Below are positions 12,001-21,430 of a DNA stretch of 24,984 nucleotides, piece by piece. Numbering within the stretch: position 1 is the first letter of the stretch; every line of letters starts with the position of its first letter. Both the position numbers and the translations under genes were made by a program. Below the pieces are notes generated by a model. That model saw only the letters and a program-made list of their open reading frames with translations, made no database searches and was not told the origin of the DNA. Source of the DNA: a virus; IMG/VR virus record IMGVR_UViG_3300042569_000466, positions 1 through 24,984 of that record, one strand, 5' to 3'.

Positions 12001-14946
12001 GTGGCTGGTTTGACTTTTATTAATCAGGTTGGTGCTGTGGAGGGTATGAATCAGGCTGCTCCGGGTACTCTTATTCCCGAGTCGTTTGTGCGTTGGTCGC
12101 AGGATGTTTTGTTTGATCGTGCTGGGTTGATGCGTCGTCGGGGTCCTTTTACCAAGTTTGCTACTTATCAGGAGACTTCGCCTAATATTAGGACTGAATA
12201 TGATCCTACTAGTAATTCGACTAGTAATGAGCGCGTGTTAAGTATTTTTTCTACTTATACTCCTGAGGGTGATGTTCGTATTGGTATGCTTGTGCATATT
12301 ACGACTAATGCTGGTGTTCTTTCTGCTGTTCTGCGTGTTTTTGATTCTTATTTTGTTTATCTTGGTGAGGAGACTCTTCCTTTTACTCCTAACATTCTTA
12401 GTATTGTTAGTACTAAGCCTGCTCTTGGTGGTGGTTTGTGGGTGAGTATTTCTGAGAATCCGGCTAATTCAGAAACTCATTACCAGTTCTTTTGGCGTGG
12501 TGGTGTAAGCACTGTTACTACTACGGGGACTTTTACTGTTACTAGTAGTTTGCTTCCGGGCTTTACTTCTAGTAGTCACGGTACTATTAATAAAGAAATT
12601 AGTAGTGTTGGGGCTTTAAGTAGTGTTTTTAAAGGAATGTTTGTTTATGTTCGTTTAGGTTCTAGTCCTTCTTATACTTATCATTATATTGGAACTGTTA
12701 AATCGGTTACAAATACTCAAGTTATTTTAGAAAAGTATCCTTTTATTTGGGATTCTGTTGTAGATTCTAACGAGGTTGCTGCGGGTGTTGGGCATGTAGG
12801 TAGTATGAGTTTAAGTGGTGTTAGTCTTTATTTTACTAGTATTCGTCCTTTTGAGCATGTGCATGGACGCGGCCTTATTACAACTACGCATAATAGTCAA
12901 AATATTGCTACTGGTACTGTAGGTACTAGTGCGGATGGTCATTGGGTGTCGGCTGGGATTGCTGGTTGGTATCTTTATAGGGCTAGCGATAATGCGTTTA
13001 TAGGTAAAGTACAAACTATTACTACAAATGCTGGCGGTTCTTTACATGCTCATCCGGGTGTTACAATTGCGGCGGACGAGTACATTATGAAGCCTTTTGG
13101 CGCTTCTACTATTACTGGTTCTGAAACTGCTTATAAGATTAGTACGCGATTTGCAACTAGTTTTGGTGGTCTATATACGGCTGTGTATGCGGGGTATCAG
13201 TGGTATGGTAACTTTGCTAAGGATGATGCTAATACTAATCGTATTGTGTTTAGCGCAACGCATGATCGCGAAGCAGTAGACTTATCTCGCGATGCAGCAG
13301 ATTCTATTATCTTTCCCGGTAAAAGCAAGTTTCGAGGATTAGGTTCTTCTAATGCGGGACTACTCGTTTTCCTAGAAGATCGTACTTATATCCTTCGTGG
13401 TAATGATCGAACTAACTTTAGTGTAGAGCAACTTGTGCCGGAAGGCTGCTTATGTCCTACTAGTATTGTAGAGTATGGTGGTGGTGTGTTCTGGGCGGGT
13501 AAGAGTGGCATTATGTTCTTTGATGGTGCTAGTGTTCGTAATCTTACTAAGGATAATCTTGGTTTGTATTATACGGATTCTTTGGACGAGTTTGATTCGG
13601 AGCAAGATCGTGTTATTGGTTTTATGCATAAGAATAATCTTATTATGCATTATACGAGTTGGAAGTCTCCTTTTGATCCTATTCGTTATGAGCCTCTTTA
13701 TGCGGATGATTGGCAGAACGCTCCGGATAAGTATGGTAAAGAAACGTATGAGCAGTTTGATCCTGATTTTGCGTTAGAGGATTTTACTACGAATAATAAT
13801 ACTCCTATTTTTTGGGATCAGAAGAAGTTAAATAATCCTGAGGAGTCGGCTAGTACTGGTAAGGCTATTACTTGGCAGTCTGGTTTTTATGCTAAAAATG
13901 TGGCTGGTAGTACAGTGCCAACGACGTTTGATGTTAATTATATTTATATGCCTGATTTAGCGGCTGCTAATCGTTTTAGAAAATGGAATGGTACTTCTTA
14001 TGCTATTGTCGCTCCAGTAGCGGCTATTGGTTCTACTGCTGCTACTAAATTATATGTGTATACTGGTACTAGTTTTACAACAGCGACTATTATTATTTGG
14101 AATGGTTCTGCTTGGATTTCTAGTGCTTCTAGTGCTGTTTTGTGGAGTGTTGGTACTTCTTTGAACAAATGGGGTCCTCTCCGTAACAACACAAGTATTA
14201 CTTTTTGTTACTACACACCAACAGGTAGTATCACAACGCTTAGTAATATGGATTTTAGAGGCGTTACTTCTGCTGAAACTATTCTTGGTCTTAAAACAAT
14301 CCTTGGTGTTAACAGTATCGAATCCGATAAGTATCGTGCTAGGTTTATTGATATTCACCCAGTGTTTGATACTAGCACTAATGGTATTGATAGTTTTCTA
14401 GTTGAAAAGCCTAATATTCCAACAGTAGATCTTGTTCGTGGGCCAGACTTCTACCTACAAACAAAACACTTTACTGTAGGCGACCCTATCCTACGCAAGT
14501 GGTTCCAACGAATTATGCTTAGTATGCTCTTATATGATGGAGCAGTTCGTATGGATCTAATTGACGATGATGATAATGATGAAGTTGATATTAATAAAAA
14601 GAAGCATAAGTATTGGGAAGTGTTTACTGAAAAGGGTTATGATTGGGATTATCTTGGCGCAGGTGAAGGCGCTAATTTTGGTGTTGTATTCCCCAAGTTA
14701 ACTTCTCCTAGTATTTCTTCTTGGCAGAATGTTGAAGGTACTGTAACATTATGGGACGAATTATTTACAAGTGATTTTAATCGTTACTCTAAACGAGTTT
14801 CGTGGCGTAAAACAAGTGTTGGTTTTAGATTATACCAATTAAATAATTATAAGAAGCCTTTTAATGGTGTTGTTACAATACCTAATCGTGTAGAATTACA
14901 AGGGTTTAGTATTGGCTTTAAGCCGCTTCGACAAGGGAGAGTTTAA
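12001..14946 (+). CDS. Tail nozzle-like protein (981 aa)
   Basis: A large beta-rich protein starting with GTG 12001, about 6 nt after GGGGGTG. The N-terminus, with FINQVGAVEGMNQAAPGTLI then VRWSQDVLFDRAGLMRRRGP, is typical of podovirus tail tubular B / nozzle proteins, which form the distal tail tube. Residues about 398-520 carry the characteristic blocks YQWYGNFAKDDANTNRIVFS, GKSKFRGLGSSNAGLLVFLE and GGGVFWAGKSGIMFFDG, consistent with propeller-like repeats. A Thr/Ser/Ala-rich stretch near 640-740 may be an inserted or variable domain. Codon use shifts to A/C-ending in patches near 13215-13470 and 14160-14560. The pairing with the adaptor supports a short-tailed phage. Confidence 0.65.
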   Translation: MAGLTFINQVGAVEGMNQAAPGTLIPESFVRWSQDVLFDRAGLMRRRGPFTKFATYQETSPNIRTEYDPTSNSTSNERVLSIFSTYTPEGDVRIGMLVHITTNAGVLSAVLRVFDSYFVYLGEETLPFTPNILSIVSTKPALGGGLWVSISENPANSETHYQFFWRGGVSTVTTTGTFTVTSSLLPGFTSSSHGTINKEISSVGALSSVFKGMFVYVRLGSSPSYTYHYIGTVKSVTNTQVILEKYPFIWDSVVDSNEVAAGVGHVGSMSLSGVSLYFTSIRPFEHVHGRGLITTTHNSQNIATGTVGTSADGHWVSAGIAGWYLYRASDNAFIGKVQTITTNAGGSLHAHPGVTIAADEYIMKPFGASTITGSETAYKISTRFATSFGGLYTAVYAGYQWYGNFAKDDANTNRIVFSATHDREAVDLSRDAADSIIFPGKSKFRGLGSSNAGLLVFLEDRTYILRGNDRTNFSVEQLVPEGCLCPTSIVEYGGGVFWAGKSGIMFFDGASVRNLTKDNLGLYYTDSLDEFDSEQDRVIGFMHKNNLIMHYTSWKSPFDPIRYEPLYADDWQNAPDKYGKETYEQFDPDFALEDFTTNNNTPIFWDQKKLNNPEESASTGKAITWQSGFYAKNVAGSTVPTTFDVNYIYMPDLAAANRFRKWNGTSYAIVAPVAAIGSTAATKLYVYTGTSFTTATIIIWNGSAWISSASSAVLWSVGTSLNKWGPLRNNTSITFCYYTPTGSITTLSNMDFRGVTSAETILGLKTILGVNSIESDKYRARFIDIHPVFDTSTNGIDSFLVEKPNIPTVDLVRGPDFYLQTKHFTVGDPILRKWFQRIMLSMLLYDGAVRMDLIDDDDNDEVDINKKKHKYWEVFTEKGYDWDYLGAGEGANFGVVFPKLTSPSISSWQNVEGTVTLWDELFTSDFNRYSKRVSWRKTSVGFRLYQLNNYKKPFNGVVTIPNRVELQGFSIGFKPLRQGRV

Positions 14947-15113
14947 TGGATCAGATGCCTAATTTTGATTTAACTACACCACAAGGCAAACAAGAGTTTC
15001 AATCGTGGCTTACGAATATTATTCGTAAGGAAGTTAATTCGTATACTCGTCAAGTTATTGGTTTGGCTAATACTGGCGAGAGTATTGCTAAAGGTAAAAT
15101 TCCTATTACTTAG
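14946..15113 (+). CDS. Small unknown structural-region protein (55 aa)
   Basis: ATG 14946 shares a base with the nozzle TAA; AGGGAG lies upstream. The protein begins MDQMPNFDLTTPQGKQEFQS and continues with an amphipathic helix (WLTNIIRKEVNSYTRQVIGL), ending IAKGKIPIT. It lies between the nozzle and the collagen-like fibre, so it may be a fibre linker or assembly peptide; that is inference from position. No family is recognised. Confidence 0.65.
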   Translation: MDQMPNFDLTTPQGKQEFQSWLTNIIRKEVNSYTRQVIGLANTGESIAKGKIPIT

Positions 15114-15127
15114 AAAGGAGGATATGT

Positions 15128-18100
15128 ATGCCTAATTTATCTACTAGTACGCCGACGTATAATTTTCCGTATCCTCTTCCGGGGGATAGTGTTTCTAATA
15201 CTTATGAGCGTATTAGACAATTAGCGGTTAGGGTTGAAGAGACTTATACTCTTATGGGTATTATTCCTAATACGTTTGCTGGTGTTCAAGGTCCTCAGGG
15301 TCCGCAGGGTTTTCAAGGTCCGCAGGGCTTTCAAGGCGCACAGGGTTTTCAGGGCTTTCAAGGTACTCAAGGATATCAGGGTGCTCAAGGCGCTACTGGT
15401 GCTACCGGCGTTGAAGGACCTCAAGGCAGTCAGGGCGCTCAAGGCGCTACCGGCTCGCAGGGTTCTCAAGGACCACAGGGTCATCAAGGATTTCAAGGTG
15501 CTACTGGTTCTCAAGGTTTTCAAGGAGATACTGGTCCTCAAGGCTTTCAAGGTGCTCAAGGCGCTCAAGGATCTACAGGCGCACAGGGTATTGAGGGACC
15601 GCAAGGAGAAACGGGTAGTCAAGGTAGTCAAGGACCGCAAGGCGCTCAAGGTAACACTGGAGCACAAGGTTCGCAAGGGCCCCAAGGATATCAGGGGCCT
15701 CAGGGCTTTCAAGGTCATGTAGGCGCTACTGGTCCACAAGGATTCCAAGGACCTCAAGGAGCACAAGGATACCAAGGCGATACAGGCGCACAAGGATCTC
15801 AAGGACCACAAGGCTATCAAGGCTTTCAAGGAGCGACAGGTTCGCAAGGTTTTCAAGGCGCTATTGGTCCTGAAGGTACAAGTATTACTTTTAAGGGAAC
15901 TGTTGCTACTGTTGGTAATTTGCCTTCGTCTGGTAATCAAGTTAATGATGCTTGGATTGTTGAGGCTGATGGTGATTTGTATGTGTGGGATGGTTCTGCG
16001 TGGGATAATGTTGGTCAGATTGTTGGTCCTCAGGGTTATCAGGGCGCTCAGGGCGCAACTGGTGCTCAGGGACCTCAGGGTACTACGGGTAGTCAGGGAC
16101 CTCAGGGAGATGTTGGTACGCAGGGCGCTACGGGTCCTCAGGGCGCTCAAGGCGCTCAGGGTTCTACTGGCGCTACTGGTATTGAAGGACCTCAAGGAGA
16201 TACAGGTTCTCAGGGGCCTCAAGGACCTCAAGGTACTACTGGCAATACTGGTGCTCAAGGCTCACAGGGGGCTACTGGTACTCAAGGCGCAGAAGGACCA
16301 CAGGGAGAAATTGGTGCTACTGGTTCTCAAGGGCCGCAAGGACCGCAAGGTCCTACTGGTTCGCAAGGAGCGACAGGTAGTCAAGGCGCTACGGGACCAC
16401 AAGGTGTTGATGGTCCTCAAGGAACACAAGGTCCTCAGGGTAGTACTGGTTCTCAAGGTCCGCAAGGATCTCAAGGCGCAACAGGTTCTCAAGGTAATCA
16501 AGGTCCGCAAGGATCTCAAGGCGCAACTGGTGCTAGTTCTGATCTTAGTAATCTTACCGATAGTACTGTTTTTAATCTGTTTGGTACTACTCAACATATG
16601 TATCCTATTAGAACTAATAGGGGTACTATTAGTAGTTTTGGTTCTTCTACTACGGTTCAACTTGCTTATACTACGCCTATGGGTGCTAATCCTTGGCAGA
16701 ATAGTATGGATATTTATGGTTCAAACGCTGGTTTTGCCGCGGCTGATGCTGCAACGTCTTTTTATGGGTATGCTTGTATTATATTTAATCCCGGTTCGTC
16801 GGGTATGTCTACGCCTGCTTTTAATGCTTATCCTGAAACGCTTGCATTTTATAATAAGGTTGTTGCGCTTCCGGCGGGAACAACGGGTCAGTGTTGGAAT
16901 GGGGCTACAAATAGTTACGTTACATACACTTTAACAGGTGATTATTATGATGGTGGTGGAACTACTGCCGCAACTGATGCTACTAATACTCTTGTGTGTA
17001 AGTGTACTTTTTCGGGCGGTGGTACTGTAAATACTAGTATGTATGCTAATGATGATACTTACTTTTCGGGTGGTAGTGCTACTTTCTCTATGTTTTCTTT
17101 GCTTACAACTGTTTATCCGGTAGTCACTAGTATTACTAATACAACTACCACTCTTGGGTCTTATCCAATTATCATGATTGGTAATAATGAGCCAATTAAA
17201 AATGATAGTTATCTTTTAACTACGGGTAGTAGTATTAATTTTTTGAGCAATCCAAGTGGCATTTATAGTGTTGGTAATACTATTTATACTTTAGGTACTG
17301 TCGGTGATGAGGCGAAATTTACCGGGCATGATACGCTAGGTAATAAGGCTAACTTACGTTATTCTAATGATAAATGGTATATGCCCGATTCTGGTTTAGT
17401 CCTTGGTGATTATGCTACTACTACTGAGAAGTTACTTGTTCGTGGTGGTACTAGTAAGTTTAATAATAGCGCTAATACTAATAAAGTAGAGATTGATAGT
17501 AGTGTTGCTACTCCGTTAATGAAATTAACAACTGCTACTGGTGCCGGTAGCGCTTTAAGCATTGACCATACTGCTAGTGGTACTGCGGCGACTATTACTA
17601 ATAATAGTAGTGGGGCTGCTCTGGAAATTACAAATGCTAATGTTGGTACTTATACTCAAGTACTTAATGTTACTCAAGAATCTTCTGGTAACGCTGATAT
17701 TGCGGCTACATTTTATAATGCTGGTATTGGAGTTTATTTTACTCCTGCAAGTAAATTTGCTTTTTACTCGTCAAGTGGGCTTACTAAGTTTGCTAGTAAG
17801 GTTCTGGGGTCTAATACTGTTACTAGTGTGGCTACAAGTACGCATACTATGGTTGCTGATACTATGCTTACTAATGCGTTCTACAATTATACTGGCAATG
17901 GCGGTGCTTTTACTACGCCTACTGCTTCTCAAATGTATTCTGCTATGAGTGGCACTGAAAGTAGTTCTTTTAAGTTTACTATTGTTAATAATTCAAGTGC
18001 TGGTAATGCTGGTATGGCTACTCTTACAGGCAATACTGGCGTTACTATTTATAATAGTAACGGTTCTAAAATTCCTTATAATAGTAGTAAAACGTTTTTG

Positions 18101-18562
18101 TGGGTTCAAACTAGTTCTACTGCGGCTATTGTTTATAATCTTAGTAGTACTGGGGATGTTAATACTGTCGCGCTTACTTCGCCTATAGAAACATTTACTA
18201 CTCGTGCTGCTATGACGGGTACTGTTAATTATGATGTTAGTACTCAGGCTGTGTTGTATGCTAATACTAATGCTACTGCTAACTGGACTCTTAATGTTCG
18301 TGGAAGTTCTGGTGTTTCGTTAAATACGCTTCTTGCTACTAATCAAGCAATCACTATTGTTCTTATTAATCAGAATGGTACTACGGCGTATTATCAGACG
18401 GCTATGACTATTGATGGTACTAGTGTTACGCCTAAATGGAGCGGTGGTACTGCTCCTACTAGTGGTAACGCTTCGTCTAATGATGTGTATACGTTTACTA
18501 TTATGAAGACTGCTAGTGCTACTTATACTGTTCTGGCTAGTGTTACTAAGTGGGGTGCTTAG
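15128..18562 (+). CDS. Collagen-like tail fibre protein (1144 aa)
   Basis: ATG 15128 follows AAAGGAGG. The short N-terminal domain (1-50, with LPGDSVSNTYERIRQLAVRV) probably attaches to the virion. Two uninterrupted Gly-X-Y blocks follow: 66 triplets at residues 52-249 and 56 at 300-467. They are built of GPQ, GFQ, GAQ, GSQ, GAT and similar units, with Gln or Thr at Y and almost no Pro there. They are separated by a 50-residue beta domain (VATVGNLPSSGNQVNDAWIV, then DGDLYVWDGSAW) that is common in phage fibres. Residues 470-1144 are Ser/Thr/Asn-rich, beta-structured and probably form the trimeric shaft and host-binding tip. No intramolecular chaperone domain was recognised. It is translated just before the glycine-rich adhesin. 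Confidence 0.85.
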   Translation: MPNLSTSTPTYNFPYPLPGDSVSNTYERIRQLAVRVEETYTLMGIIPNTFAGVQGPQGPQGFQGPQGFQGAQGFQGFQGTQGYQGAQGATGATGVEGPQGSQGAQGATGSQGSQGPQGHQGFQGATGSQGFQGDTGPQGFQGAQGAQGSTGAQGIEGPQGETGSQGSQGPQGAQGNTGAQGSQGPQGYQGPQGFQGHVGATGPQGFQGPQGAQGYQGDTGAQGSQGPQGYQGFQGATGSQGFQGAIGPEGTSITFKGTVATVGNLPSSGNQVNDAWIVEADGDLYVWDGSAWDNVGQIVGPQGYQGAQGATGAQGPQGTTGSQGPQGDVGTQGATGPQGAQGAQGSTGATGIEGPQGDTGSQGPQGPQGTTGNTGAQGSQGATGTQGAEGPQGEIGATGSQGPQGPQGPTGSQGATGSQGATGPQGVDGPQGTQGPQGSTGSQGPQGSQGATGSQGNQGPQGSQGATGASSDLSNLTDSTVFNLFGTTQHMYPIRTNRGTISSFGSSTTVQLAYTTPMGANPWQNSMDIYGSNAGFAAADAATSFYGYACIIFNPGSSGMSTPAFNAYPETLAFYNKVVALPAGTTGQCWNGATNSYVTYTLTGDYYDGGGTTAATDATNTLVCKCTFSGGGTVNTSMYANDDTYFSGGSATFSMFSLLTTVYPVVTSITNTTTTLGSYPIIMIGNNEPIKNDSYLLTTGSSINFLSNPSGIYSVGNTIYTLGTVGDEAKFTGHDTLGNKANLRYSNDKWYMPDSGLVLGDYATTTEKLLVRGGTSKFNNSANTNKVEIDSSVATPLMKLTTATGAGSALSIDHTASGTAATITNNSSGAALEITNANVGTYTQVLNVTQESSGNADIAATFYNAGIGVYFTPASKFAFYSSSGLTKFASKVLGSNTVTSVATSTHTMVADTMLTNAFYNYTGNGGAFTTPTASQMYSAMSGTESSSFKFTIVNNSSAGNAGMATLTGNTGVTIYNSNGSKIPYNSSKTFLWVQTSSTAAIVYNLSSTGDVNTVALTSPIETFTTRAAMTGTVNYDVSTQAVLYANTNATANWTLNVRGSSGVSLNTLLATNQAITIVLINQNGTTAYYQTAMTIDGTSVTPKWSGGTAPTSGNASSNDVYTFTIMKTASATYTVLASVTKWGA

Positions 18563-18563
18563 T

Positions 18564-19517
18564 ATGAGTCCTATTAGGTCTAGTTTTAGTGGTATGAGTA
18601 GTCGTGGTTATTTTCCGGGTAGTGCTGTGGCACTACCTGTTGTTACTGGTGGTACACTTACAAGTGATGCTACTTATTATTATCGTACTTTTACTTCGTC
18701 TAGTTCGCTTATACTAAGCGGCGATAGTCTTTTAATGGATTATTTAGTTGTAGCAGGTGGCGGTGGAGGGGGCGCTGCAATACGTAGCAACAGCGGCAAT
18801 CCTCAATTTGCTGGTGGCGGCGGTGCCGGGGGTAAGCAAAATGGGACTGTTTTAGTAACTCCTGCAACATATTCTATAGATGTTGGAAATGGAGGGGCCG
18901 GTTCTACTAATAACGCGGCTACAGGAACTAGTGGTCAGAATTCAACTGTTTTTGCAACAACGGCTTTGGCTGTAACTGCTACAGGCGGTGCTGGTGGACA
19001 AAGTATAAGTGGTTTAGTGCTTCGATCAGCGCATGTTACTGGCGGTTCTGGTGGCGGTTCTGCCGGAACTTTTCAAAATGTGAGTATTGCTGCTGGCGGG
19101 TCAGGTACGGCGGGACAGGGCTTTAATGGAGGTGCTAACATTGTTGTCGCAACTTTTCAACGGGCTGGCGGAGGCGGAGGCGGGGCTGGAGGTGTTGGAG
19201 GCGGAGCAACGTATGCAGTAACCCCTAATGGTGGGCCGGGTTATACATGGGTAGATGGCGTAACATATGCTGGTGGCGGCGGTTCTGGTGGCGCAGACTC
19301 AAGTACAGGAGTACTTAACAGGGGAACTACTACGGCTGGTGGCGGTAGGGCCGGGGCTTTTACTCAAACTGTTGGAGCAGCAGGGCTTCCCGGAACGGCT
19401 AATACGGGTGGCGGCGGCGGCGGTGGTGGTTCTCCACAAGCCATAACTTATGCTGGAGGTGCCGGGGGTTCTGGTATTATTATTATTCGATATCTTCGTA
19501 GCGCCGTCGGCGGTTAA
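18564..19517 (+). CDS. Glycine-rich adhesin-like protein (317 aa)
   Basis: It starts at ATG 18564, 1 nt after the fibre stop, with GGGGTG upstream; the in-frame extension back to 18516 is hydrophobic and lies inside the fibre gene. The product carries at least ten Gly-rich runs, for example VVAGGGGGGA, AGGGGAGGK, TGGSGGGSAG, AGGGGGGAGGVGGGA and TGGGGGGGGS. They are separated by Ser/Thr/Asn loops, and the end is GSGIIIIRYLRS. The MDYLVVAGGGGGG start is the hallmark of the phage glycine-rich domain; in Salmonella phage S16 gp38 such runs pack as polyglycine II helices with the loops binding the receptor. Codons include more GGC, GGA and GCA than in neighbours. It probably sits at the fibre tip. 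Confidence 0.75.
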   Translation: MSPIRSSFSGMSSRGYFPGSAVALPVVTGGTLTSDATYYYRTFTSSSSLILSGDSLLMDYLVVAGGGGGGAAIRSNSGNPQFAGGGGAGGKQNGTVLVTPATYSIDVGNGGAGSTNNAATGTSGQNSTVFATTALAVTATGGAGGQSISGLVLRSAHVTGGSGGGSAGTFQNVSIAAGGSGTAGQGFNGGANIVVATFQRAGGGGGGAGGVGGGATYAVTPNGGPGYTWVDGVTYAGGGGSGGADSSTGVLNRGTTTAGGGRAGAFTQTVGAAGLPGTANTGGGGGGGGSPQAITYAGGAGGSGIIIIRYLRSAVGG

Positions 19518-19542
19518 TTATTAATTTTAAAGGAGGTGTTTA

Positions 19543-19821
19543 ATGGCTTTAGCAACAGGAGAAAAAACAAATAAGTATTCTTTTAATACTATTAAAGGAA
19601 CAGACACAGCAGGATATACTAGTATTAATGATGTTATTACTAGTATTGATACTGAAATTAGTGATCATTTTATTGGTATGATTATTCTTGTGGCTTCTGA
19701 TTGGGTTAGTCCTAAGGCTAAGGATAATAGTGATATGTGGGAGGATTATACTACTGGGAATGGGTATACTAATGTTCCTGCTCCTCCTAATATTTATCAT
19801 AAGTATGTTATTAGAATCTAA
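19543..19821 (+). CDS. Unknown small protein (92 aa)
   Basis: ATG 19543 follows AAGGAGGTG, a near-perfect ribosome site. The protein begins MALATGEKTNKYSFNTIKGT, has a helical middle (INDVITSIDTEISDHF) and a hydrophobic stretch (IGMIILVASDWV), and ends in a Pro/Tyr-rich tail (APPNIYHKYVIRI). Its place right behind the adhesin suggests a fibre or virion component. The stop TAA is joined to the next ribosome site (TAAGGAGGTG). No family is recognised. Confidence 0.7.
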   Translation: MALATGEKTNKYSFNTIKGTDTAGYTSINDVITSIDTEISDHFIGMIILVASDWVSPKAKDNSDMWEDYTTGNGYTNVPAPPNIYHKYVIRI

Positions 19822-19832
19822 GGAGGTGTATT

Positions 19833-20573
19833 TTGGCGGGTGAAGATCTACTTACTTATACGGGTCAGGCTAGCATTGCTTATCAGGATGCGCTTAATCA
19901 GGCTCGTAATGCTCAGAATTCTTTATTAAGACAGTATGGTTTCACTGCTCCTAGTGGTTCTGATGGTTATAGTGTTGAAGGCGCTCAAGCAGCGTTTAAT
20001 CCTAATGATCTTTTTGATAAGACTACTGGTGGGCTTAATAAGGATAAGTTGAGTTCTCTAGTTAGTGGTTTGCAGGTTGGTGGTACTGGCTTGTTGTCTG
20101 ATATTAGTCGTGCTGGTGCTAGTGAAGAGTCTGCGGCTGTTGAAGAGATGCGGGGTCGTGGTTTTAGTGGTGATATTGGTGGTGGACTTATGCAGCAGCG
20201 TAGAAATCTTGCTGAGGCTCAGACTAGTGGTAGGATTGGTTCTGCTAAGAACGAGTTTATTGCTGGTATTGCTGGTGCTATTAGTCCTATTGGTGGTGCT
20301 TATCAAAATCTTCAGAATGCTGGTATTTATGATCAGGCTGCTATTGAAGAGGCTAATGCTTATAAGGCTTCTTTGTCTAGTCCTGTGGATCTTACGCAGA
20401 GTAATCAGGTTGCTTCTGCTCCTCCGGTTGCGGGTGGTAAGTATAGCACTAAGGGTACTCCGGGTGGTAAGCCTCCGACGGCTCCTAAGGGTGGTTCTAT
20501 TTATAAGGGTCCGGGTGGCGTTAGTTGGCAGTATCGTATGAATGGTCCTAATGGTAAAGGTTGGTATAAGTAA
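19833..20573 (+). CDS. Candidate internal virion protein (246 aa)
   Basis: It starts with TTG 19833, about 6 nt after AAGGAGGTG. It begins MAGEDLLTYTGQASIAYQDA and has a helical, Ala/Gln-rich N-terminus, a Gly-rich centre (near 77-125, with MRGRGFSGDIGGGLMQQRR) and a Pro/Gly/Lys-rich C-terminus (TKGTPGGKPPTAPKGG). Low-complexity, Ala/Gly-rich helical proteins after the fibre genes are typical of short-tailed phage internal or ejection proteins. Composition and synteny are the only evidence. The stop overlaps the next start as TAATG. Confidence 0.55.
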   Translation: MAGEDLLTYTGQASIAYQDALNQARNAQNSLLRQYGFTAPSGSDGYSVEGAQAAFNPNDLFDKTTGGLNKDKLSSLVSGLQVGGTGLLSDISRAGASEESAAVEEMRGRGFSGDIGGGLMQQRRNLAEAQTSGRIGSAKNEFIAGIAGAISPIGGAYQNLQNAGIYDQAAIEEANAYKASLSSPVDLTQSNQVASAPPVAGGKYSTKGTPGGKPPTAPKGGSIYKGPGGVSWQYRMNGPNGKGWYK

Positions 20574-21379
20574 TGGCTAAAAATTGGATGAGTGCGTATA
20601 TGAATCCTTCTAAGGCTTCGTATAAGAATTGGATGAAGAAGCAGACGGGCCAGTTTAATCCGCTTCTTAATGTGTTGACTGATCAGCGTAATGCTATGAG
20701 TCCTGAGAATGATTATCAGGTTCAGGCTTATGATAAGTTGCTTGGTGCGTTGCCTTCTCGTGAGAAGATTAGTGAGGGTTATAAGTCGGGTTTGTCTAAT
20801 CTTGCTGGTTATATGCGGGGTATTGATACGACTCGTGGCGCTCAGGGTGTTTCTGATATTATTAGTAGTCTTGGTGCTGGTATTGGTGCTGATGTTGGTG
20901 CTAGTCGTGATTTGGCTACTACTGCTGGTACGCTTAGTGGTGTTGGTAGTGCTGGTGGTGATGTTATGTCTAAGGCGCTTATGCAGGGTGCGGCTGGTCG
21001 TTTTGCTGGTTTGGAGGCGCAGCGTCTTGGCGAGGTTGAGGGTCGTCAGCAAGAGTTGACGCTTGGTAAGGGTGCTGCTGAGAGTGCTGCTAAGGCTAGT
21101 CAGCGTGAGATTGCTAAGTTGATTGCTCAGACTAAGGGTCAGCAGAGTGCTGCTACGCTTAATCCGTTTGATGTTGGTAATGCTATGATGACGTTTGGTA
21201 GTAATCAGATTAACTTTTCTAAGTTGTTAAAGTCGTTAAATGAAGATGGTAAAAGCGGTAAGAAGAAAAAGGGCGGTAAACCCCCTATTTGGCAGCAAAT
21301 GGGTTTTAATACTATGCCCGGTATGAGCGAGAATGATCTGACACAAATGTGGAATATGAACACAGGATATAATAAGTAG
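20573..21379 (+). CDS. Candidate internal virion protein (268 aa)
   Basis: ATG 20573 overlaps the previous stop. The N-terminus is basic (MAKNWMSAYMNPSKASYKNW). The middle is Gly/Ala-rich with weakly hydrophobic helices (VSDIISSLGAGIGADVGASR; TLSGVGSAGGDVMSKALMQG), followed by a Gln/Glu/Ala helical stretch. A Lys-rich patch (GKSGKKKKGGKPP) precedes a short C-terminal helix. It resembles the previous gene in composition and may be its partner in a DNA-ejection complex. That is inference; no catalytic motif was seen. A 51-nt gap without features other than a small inverted repeat separates it from the next gene. Confidence 0.55.
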   Translation: MAKNWMSAYMNPSKASYKNWMKKQTGQFNPLLNVLTDQRNAMSPENDYQVQAYDKLLGALPSREKISEGYKSGLSNLAGYMRGIDTTRGAQGVSDIISSLGAGIGADVGASRDLATTAGTLSGVGSAGGDVMSKALMQGAAGRFAGLEAQRLGEVEGRQQELTLGKGAAESAAKASQREIAKLIAQTKGQQSAATLNPFDVGNAMMTFGSNQINFSKLLKSLNEDGKSGKKKKGGKPPIWQQMGFNTMPGMSENDLTQMWNMNTGYNK

Positions 21380-21430
21380 TACTTAGGCCACTTACGGGTG
21401 ATGTTCCGGCGTACTAGAATGGAGTGTTAA

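Noticed and set aside
15234-16934. Long Lys/Leu/Val/Arg-rich alternative frames within the collagen-like region
   Set aside because: They are products of the repeated Gly-X-Y coding DNA read in another frame; the Gly-X-Y frame is continuous and has the ribosome site.
18516-18564. Programmed frameshift joining the collagen-like fibre to the glycine-rich protein
   Set aside because: A stop followed after one base by ATG with a GGGGTG site upstream explains translation simply, and no slippery heptamer was seen.
21372-21385. A small inverted repeat, TAAGT/ACTTA, after the 268-aa gene
   Set aside because: It has only 5 pairs and no T tract; it is expected by chance in A/T-rich DNA.
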